Origin: Aurantiochytrium sp. KH105
Lineage: Eukaryota; Sar; Bigyra; Thraustochytrida; Thraustochytriidae
Reading direction: 5' to 3'
DNA: 64,000 nucleotides
Assembly (NCBI GenBank): GCA_003116975.1
Contig: BGKB01000026.1
Location: 1,054,001 to 1,118,000, forward strand
Made by a program: the position numbers and the translations under genes
The notes under the pieces: model-generated
Seen by the model: the letters and a program-made list of their open reading frames with translations, nothing else
Told to the model about the DNA's origin: nothing
Database searches by the model: none
Part shown: in pieces, positions 58,175 to 64,000 of the stretch
Layout of the letters: the number at the start of each line of letters is the position of its first letter
How positions within the stretch are numbered: position 1 is the first letter of the stretch

Positions 58175-59542
58175 TTACTCGCGAGGGCCAAAGAGGATGT
58201 AGCGGCGCCAGCCGTGGAACTTGCGGACGCCGTTCTCCTGGAGCTTGATCCAGGCCTTGGCAAAGTCCTTGGAAAAGGCTTCCTCATCGGCGGCGTACTT
58301 TTCGACGTACTTTTTGAACTTGGGGTCCTGCACAAGCGCAAGGTCCGTGGGCAGCATCATGAGCTCGGTGCTGGGATCCTCATACTGCTCAGGGCCATTC
58401 CATGCGGCGCCCTTGTGCGTGGTCTTCTTGCTCCAGCGCTCCTCAAGCAAGAGGCGGAAGAACTCGTTGGAAAAGGTGGTCGGCGCGCGCGTCCAGGGGC
58501 CCTCGTAGCCGCTTGCACCGGTGTGGCAGCGGCCGAGAGCGTGAGCGCCCGCGAGCGCGACAATCTCCTGATCGTTGAATCCCATGCGGTAAAAGATATC
58601 GCGAAGGTGCTCGGCAGGTGCGTCCTTGTGGTCGCGGCCGTCGGCGTCCGGGAGAAGGCCGTCGGGCTGAACGTCGTGGCCCTCGTCGTAGTCCTTGCGT
58701 CCGGGGCGCCAGTTGGGAAACTCGGGGCCGCCCATCTCCTCGATGGCGACGGTGCCGGCAAGGGACCAGAGATCGCTGTAGGTGATGCCAGGGAACTGGG
58801 CCTTGACGGCCTCGAGGCGGGCGCGGCCCTTGTCGAGGCCGGCGTTGGCGCCCCAGCCGCCCTCTTCCTTGAAGCGCATCATGGCGCCCTCGCTGCCGCC
58901 CTTGCCGGTGTTCTTGTCGTAGGTGCCAGCGTTGTGCCAGGCGAGACGCACAAAGACGGGGCCGTAGCTTCCGTCATCATGCTTTTCGTCGTCGAGCACC
59001 TCGCGAATGGCCTCCTTGACACGCTCGTAGTCGACGGGTTCCTTGGTGGCCGGCGTGGACTGGGCGCTGGGGACGCCAGCGGCCTCGGCCACGCGGCGCG
59101 CGGTCTCGGTCTGGGTCTGGGCCTCCTTCTCGGCGGCCTTGGTCTCGGCAGCGACCTCCTTCTCGAGGCGCTTGCCGAGGGACTCGACCTCGCTCTTGAG
59201 CTCGGAGACCTTGAGTTCGGCACCCTCGGCGGCGCCGCTGCCGGGGACGGTGGCGCCCTTGTCCATGCCGGTGGCCTTCATGATGTCGTCGCGGAAGTAG
59301 TACCCGGCGCCGGCGAGCACGGCCACGAGGAGGAGGCCGCCACCGCCGCCGCCGCCACCGGACGGCGCGCCCTCGGGCGGGGGCGGGGGCGGGGACGCGG
59401 GGGCCGGCTTGGCGGCCGTGGGCGCGGGTCCGCCCTGCGGCGGCGGCGTCGTGTTCAGGCCGCGCCGCGCCTTGGCTCCGGGGCCGCGCCGGGCCGCCAC
59501 GGCCCGGGCGTGCATGCGCGACCTCGCGAGCGTCGCGCGCAT
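58175..59542 (-). CDS. CCP1: Cytochrome c peroxidase, mitochondrial, membrane-anchored
   Basis: The ATG at 59542 ([20 protein letters not shown]) gives 455 residues with an Arg-rich presequence, a Pro/Gly-rich stretch, one hydrophobic span ([15 protein letters not shown], about 70-85) and a coiled coil (about 105-145). The class I haem peroxidase domain (about 165-455) has distal Arg199, Trp202 and His203 (VRLAWH), proximal His334 ([10 protein letters not shown]) and Trp350 in GYEGPW. The 16-residue His-to-Trp spacing equals H175/W191 of yeast [16 protein letters not shown] supplies the Asp. It reduces peroxide with cytochrome c, probably in the intermembrane space. The N-terminal anchor and coil lengthen it relative to yeast CCP (about 361 residues). 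Confidence 0.93.
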   Translation of the reverse strand: MRATLARSRMHARAVAARRGPGAKARRGLNTTPPPQGGPAPTAAKPAPASPPPPPPEGAPSGGGGGGGGLLLVAVLAGAGYYFRDDIMKATGMDKGATVPGSGAAEGAELKVSELKSEVESLGKRLEKEVAAETKAAEKEAQTQTETARRVAEAAGVPSAQSTPATKEPVDYERVKEAIREVLDDEKHDDGSYGPVFVRLAWHNAGTYDKNTGKGGSEGAMMRFKEEGGWGANAGLDKGRARLEAVKAQFPGITYSDLWSLAGTVAIEEMGGPEFPNWRPGRKDYDEGHDVQPDGLLPDADGRDHKDAPAEHLRDIFYRMGFNDQEIVALAGAHALGRCHTGASGYEGPWTRAPTTFSNEFFRLLLEERWSKKTTHKGAAWNGPEQYEDPSTELMMLPTDLALVQDPKFKKYVEKYAADEEAFSKDFAKAWIKLQENGVRKFHGWRRYILFGPRE

Positions 59543-60574
59543 CTTCTCTCTCCCCTTTGCTTCTCCCCCTTCTCTCTCTTTCCTTCTTGTCGCCTCGCTC
59601 GCTCGCTCGCTCGCTCGCGGTCGCCAGGTACGATCTCTCTTGTGCGCGCGTTCGCGTTGCAGGTCTGCGCCGCCTCGAGCGCAGAAAGATACTCGGAGGC
59701 CGAGCAGCAAGCAGCAGCAGCAGCAGCACGCACACAGCAAACAGAGGGAAGAAAGATCAGGATCCGCGGCCTAGGCCCCGGCTACCGCAATCGCTAGCAG
59801 CCACGTGTGCGCCCTTTGCTGCCTCCTATCTGTCTGATTTCTGCTTGCTGTTCCTCGCGTTGCAGAGAGACACCGTGACCGTGATCAGCAGCAGCCGCAG
59901 CAGCAGCGCAGGCAGGCAGGAGAAAGAGCCGCGGCGAAGGGAGGAACCGGGCGGGACACAGAATCAGCAACCATGGCAAACAGAATCGCGGCGGCGTTGG
60001 AGGCAGCGGAACCGGCAGGCCGACAGAACTGACGATGGCAGAACGGCCGCGATCGCGCAAACGGCGGCGCAAGGCGAGGAGGAGAAAGTTGAGGAAGGGC
60101 GGCGCGGAGAGGGTTGGATGAAGCTCAGGGATGAGGAAGGGAAGGAGGAGGGAGGAGGGAGGAGATCGGCTGCGGTTTGCGCGCGGTTAGGATTGACCGA
60201 TGAGATGGCTGGAGACAGCAAAGCGTGGAAAGGATTGGCGAGGGGCAACAATTAAGCGGAGTCGCACCGGCGCGAGGAAAGAGGTGTATCGTGTTATTTG
60301 TTTGTCGTCATCAGCAGCAGCGTGCAATTATCCAAGTTCGACGTCAAGAAAGTTCTAGGCCAATGTCATATAAGTATCAAGTCACTGACCAAGCAGGTGG
60401 CTGGCTGGCCGACTTGGACGAAGCTCTTGGCAACATGAGCCCCAGGTGACAAGTAAAGAAAATGAAATCTTGTTGTGATGTGGAGAATAAAAGAGAATGT
60501 GGTCGCAGAGAGTCACGTTCTATCAGAATATGTGATGCGTGCGCGCAACATCAGCGCTGCCATAGTTGGAAAGC
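59543..60574. other. Peroxidase upstream region and CCCH gene 3' flank
   Basis: The region includes TCGC tetramers (59590-59618), a CAGCAG run (59712-59731) and GGAGGAG repeats. A 232-codon frame at 59557-60255 (+) is low complexity and is not called. Confidence 0.55.
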
Positions 60575-61951
60575 CTAGAGGGTCGTCTTGAATGCGCCTT
60601 GAGGACGATGAAAGGCGTTCGCGTAGCCGCCAGCGCCCGCACCATAGGCTCCGAAAAAGGAAAATGGCTCGGACGAAGGCACTTGTGCCTGCGCATGCTG
60701 CATGTGCGTTTGCTCAAGAGCAAACATGTGCGAGTTATCGTGATAGTGTGCATGTTGCGCCTGAAGATGCTGCTGGGGTTGCTGCGGAGGGTAAAACATG
60801 TGTTGGTGTTGCTGATGTTGCGGCTGTTGCTGATGTTGTTGGTGGCGCAAGAGATGCTGGTGCTGGTGCTGTTGAATGCTGTGGTCTTGGGGCTGCTCTG
60901 CGGATGCGCCAGGCTCGAAAAGCGTAGGGAGCGGGCGGAATACGGTCTCGGGCGAGGTGGTCGAGAATGACGAGTCGCAGGGCCCAAACTGACTGCCAGT
61001 GGGTGTGGAGCCACTGCAGGCCGTCTGGAGCGGGGACGGAGCCGAGCGACCCGCCAAGGTGGCGCTCGTGAGGCTCTCCGCGCTAGACATGCTGGAAATA
61101 CTCGAAGAGCTCATGCTGCCCGAGCGATCCAGTTGGATGGTGTTGGGCGGCGACGTGTCGAAGCGAAGATCACAAAACTGCGTGCTCAGATCGGGAAGAC
61201 CGGCTCGCGAGAATTTGACCAGGTCGTCGAGCTGCTGCATCTCGCCAAAAGGCGCCGCCGCGGACACTGCGGACGCGGTGTTAACCGGCGCTGTGGCTGT
61301 AGAGGGCTGCGCAAAGCTTGATTCATCACTGCTGGACTTGGATTCCTCGAACACGCTCGAAAATGCACTCGTGTAGTCGAACTCTTGCAGAGGGGCGCTC
61401 CGCGAGGTGCCCGGGGTCTGCGGCGGCGGCGGGAATAGCGGCCCCGTCTCGCGGGAGAGCTGCCGCGACGGCGGCGGCTGCTGCCGTTGTTGTGTCATGG
61501 GTGGAGCGAAATAGGAGCTGTATGCATCTTCGGAGGCACTCGATGCGCTGAGCCTTCGCTGCACGTCGTTTGATTGGAGTGTAAGAGACGGAAGCGCGGG
61601 AAAATGAGACTCGTGCTGCTGGGCCAACAAGGGGGAAAGATTGGGCGAGAGAATGCGTGCGTCGCTGTCGAACGGAGAGCTATCCTCGGCCTTGGCCTCG
61701 GTTTCCGATGAAAAGGAGGAAGAGTGCGGAAGCTTGGAAGAAGCTTGGTCCGTCGGGAGAGCACTTGGTGAGTGCATGTCGGGCTCGGGCGTTCCCGCGC
61801 TCCCGTTGTCGCTTTGGTTCGAGGACTGCGGCTTTTCATCCTTTTCCTCGCTATGCGTGGGGATCATCTCCTGCTTGGGTTTCGCCTGCGCTTGCGAGGC
61901 TGGCATACCCGGTGGCGGAGATGGCGAATGCGTCGCGGGGGTGGCTTGTTG

Positions 61952-61982
<31 letters not shown>

Positions 61983-62169
61983 TGTTGCTGCTGCTTGAGC
62001 TTGGCACGCCTCACAGCCCATTTTTCGAGCTCCACGGGGCCGTGTGCGAATTGGCACTTTTCAAAGTAGGGACAGCTCTGTGTCCGCATCCAGTTTTTGC
62101 ACATTTTCGCCTTGTATCGAGCATTGTGTACAGGGCCCGTGGTCTTTTTCTTGGCGTTGTTCTTGGAGG

Positions 62170-62201
<32 letters not shown>

Positions 62202-62383
62202 GGCGGCGGCGAAGGCGTCTGTTGCTGCTGCGGCTGCTGCTGGCCCTTTGTCTCGACACGAGCCTCGGGAGGATCTGCCGTGACGGGTCCCATGGCCTTT
62301 GCCTGCTGCTGGGCGCGAAGATGATCTCCCGGAGGCCCATTGCGCCATGCGCCCCAGGCGTTGGGCTTGGCCTGCTGCTGCAT
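60575..62383 (-). CDS. CCCH zinc-finger, Gln-rich RNA-binding protein
   Basis: The 602-residue protein has a single CCCH finger, C95-x8-C104-x5-C110-x3-H114 (YKAKMCKNWMRTQSC to QFAHG), as in TIS11/tristetraprolin and other RNA-binding proteins that control mRNA stability. TTP has two fingers; one is present here. The rest is Gln/Ser/Pro-rich, with polyQ blocks from CAG repeats (about 51-72, 131-148, and later His/Gln-rich 510-570), so it is probably disordered. Target mRNAs cannot be predicted. The frame remains open upstream of the ATG without another Met before a stop. Confidence 0.85.
61945..62200 (-). repeat. Coding CAG repeats (polyQ blocks) in the CCCH gene
   Basis: CTG/TTG runs on the + strand at 61945-61995 and 62171-62200 encode polyglutamine on either side of the zinc finger. 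Confidence 0.9.
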
Positions 62384-63212
62384 CTTCTCGAGCGGGTGGT
62401 GCTGGACTAGGCCTCGCTTGCGAGGCGAGCGCTCTCGCTCCCGCTTCGACGGCTCTTGCCGATTCTTGCCTTACTTTTCTCCTGGTCCGGGTCCTGCCTG
62501 CTCGATAAGCAAGGTGAGGGGGACCCACCAACGGTGCTCTCGCGGGTCTCAGCCGGTCTCGCGCGGCCGCCCGGGGCGCGGGGCGTGCGTCTGCGCGCGC
62601 GGGGCCGGGCCTGGCGCTGCCCGGCGGGCTCGCAGGCGCGCTCGCGTCGCGGCGCGGCGCGGCGTGCGCAGGCTCGCCGGGCGGCGGATGGATGCTGCGC
62701 GCGGCGGAGGCCTCGACCCGAGCCGCGTCGAGGCGCAGCGGCGCGAACCGCCTCGAGCCGCGCGGCGCGGGGCGCCTCGAGCTCGCGCGGCGCGGCGGTG
62801 CGGCGGCGCGGCGGCTGCGACTGCGGCGGCGGCGGCTGCGCTCGGCGGCGAGGCGGCGCGCGGCCGGGCCCGCGCGGCGAGGCGCTGGAAGCGGTCGGTT
62901 CTGTTCTGCCGCGGCGAGGCGGGCCGATCGAATAACCTCCAAGGTGGCGCAATGCGCGCTCGAGGCCGCGAGCGGGCGAGTCTGCGTGCGCGGCGAGCGG
63001 GCGCGGGCGAGGAGGGACGCGCGAGCCGTCTGCGCGGCGCCGGGCGCGGCGAGGAGGCGCGCAGCGAGCTCGAGGCGGGCGGGACCTGCTGCCGGCCGGC
63101 GAGGATTCGTGACTGTCAAAGTGCCGAAACCACCTGAACAGAGGGTGCGCACGGGCAGGCAGGCAGGCAGGCACAGTAACAGGCAGGCAAGCAGAGCAGG
63201 CTGACCCACGGC

Positions 63213-63229
63213 GAGGAAAGAAAGAAGGA

Positions 63230-63308
<79 letters not shown>
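63213..63308. repeat. (GAAA)n tetranucleotide array
   Basis: About 22 units of GAAA, one of the longest pure microsatellites in the window. Confidence 0.95.
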
Positions 63309-63538
63309 GGAGGAAGGGAGGAAAGGAGGAGGGGAAAGGGACGGGAGAGGAGCGCCAAGAACGAAGTGGCCGAGGAGGCGCGGCTCGCGGCGCTCGCGGA
63401 CGCGCTCGAGGTGCGAGCCGGGCGGGCGAGCGCGGAAGGGCAAGAGGAGCGCAGCGAGGCGCCGAGACGCGCTTGGACGGCTGGACCGCGGGGGGGCTGA
63501 AGGCCGCGCGAAGCTAGGCGACGCGGCGAGAGCAAAAG

Positions 63539-63599
63539 ATGCGTTACGATTTCGCAAAAGAAATGACCGGGTCAATGAGCAGCATCAAGGAGGCCGTCA
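63539..63599 (+). other. Possible first exon of a gene beyond the window (tentative)
   Basis: An ATG at 63539 opens MRYDFAKEMTGSMSSIKEAV, whose composition differs from the surrounding Arg/Ala low complexity. It runs into a good splice donor, CA|GTGAGT, at 63600. No second exon could be identified before the window end, so this is a weak call. Confidence 0.25.
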
Positions 63600-63686
63600 G
63601 TGAGTCGGGGAGGGAGGGTCTCTCGAAGAACGCACGCAGCCCAAAGCATGGACGAGTCAAGCTAGGCTGGCTCGCTGGCTGGTAGG

Positions 63687-63736
63687 TTGGATGGATGGAT
63701 GGATGGATGGATGGATGGATGGATGGATGGATGGAT
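63687..63736. repeat. (GGAT)n tetranucleotide array
   Basis: Twelve GGAT units in the right-edge spacer. Confidence 0.95.
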
Positions 63737-64000
63737 ACAAGGATGGATCAAGAGAATAAACGTGCAGCCAAAGAGCAGAGTGGCCACGACCGACGACGCA
63801 TCCATAGATTTGAAAGTCTTGCCCGCCCCGCAGCGAATGAAAAACCGCCACTTGGGTGCGCAGAGACTTTGGTCCGGAGGCGAGGCTTTTGACATGCAAG
63901 GCTCGAATGCGCGAGCCATGCTGCTACAGCTTGACGTAGCGTTTCATTGATGGCCAATTAAACCACCCTCGTGTGGGGCTCTCTCTCTCTCTCTCTCTCT

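Larger units (their letters stand above)
62384..64000. other. GC-rich repeat region at the right edge
   Basis: The region is GC-rich with Arg/Ala-coding frames on all six frames to about 63.5 kb. It contains GGCA units (63157-63175), a GAAA array (63213-63308), a GGAT array (63687-63736) and a CT run to the window end (63979-64000). It probably holds the CCCH gene promoter and possibly a first exon at 63539. Confidence 0.6.

Noticed and set aside
58124-59797. 557-codon plus-strand frame opposite the peroxidase
   Set aside because: Antisense shadow, Leu/Gly/Ala-rich, while the minus strand has a full set of peroxidase motifs.
62061-63575. 504-codon minus-strand frame upstream of the CCCH gene
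   Set aside because: Reads the GAAA array as FFLS repeats and GC-rich DNA as Arg/Ala; the CCCH protein in another frame is the real gene.

Overview
This is eukaryotic nuclear DNA from a protist. The genes are long, almost all single-exon and closely packed on both strands. They are separated by GC-rich spacers full of short tandem repeats. The gene set (secreted PAN/Apple and vWA proteins, a SWEET family expansion, mitochondrial bL20 and cytochrome c peroxidase, TBCE, an ABHD18-type hydrolase, no plastid gene) and the almost intronless style suggest a labyrinthulomycete or thraustochytrid stramenopile. That placement is inference; no rRNA or other marker is present.

Layout. 0-6.2 kb: two secreted PAN/Apple plus vWA proteins with long Pro/Thr- or Thr/Asp-rich linkers. 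6.4-8.2 kb: a RING-CH finger protein whose C-terminal half looks like an AlgH/UPF0301 domain split by a small beta module. 9-12.4 kb: a polyQ CxxC protein and a small probable mitochondrial protein, divergent across 2 kb of repeats. 13.5-20 kb: tubulin cofactor E, an LRR protein and a TOG/CLASP-like protein, the last two head-to-head. 20.7-23.7 kb: a TauD-like dioxygenase and a TTC38-like TPR protein. 24.2-36.7 kb: five SWEET sugar-transporter genes in one orientation, separated by repeat- and palindrome-rich spacers. 39.8-50 kb: an ABHD18-like hydrolase, a 1243-residue LRR protein ending in a bacterial-effector-type NEL ubiquitin-ligase domain, a METTL-type methyltransferase with a recognisable 69-bp intron, uracil phosphoribosyltransferase and a questin-oxidase-like protein. 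50.7-56.7 kb: mitochondrial bL20, then a tandemly duplicated, divergently transcribed pair of secreted cysteine-rich proteins. 56.8-62.4 kb: a SET protein, a membrane-anchored cytochrome c peroxidase and a CCCH finger protein. The last 1.6 kb is repeats, with possibly the first exon of another gene.

Themes. Secreted PAN-type proteins (six genes) and sugar transport (five SWEETs) dominate, which would suit an osmotroph that attaches to and feeds on organic matter. The most unusual item is the LRR-NEL gene at 41.6-45.3 kb. Its architecture is best known from bacterial effectors, yet it sits among ordinary eukaryotic genes behind a CAAG-repeat leader like those of neighbouring genes. The RING-CH/AlgH fusion is the second architecture that deserves attention.
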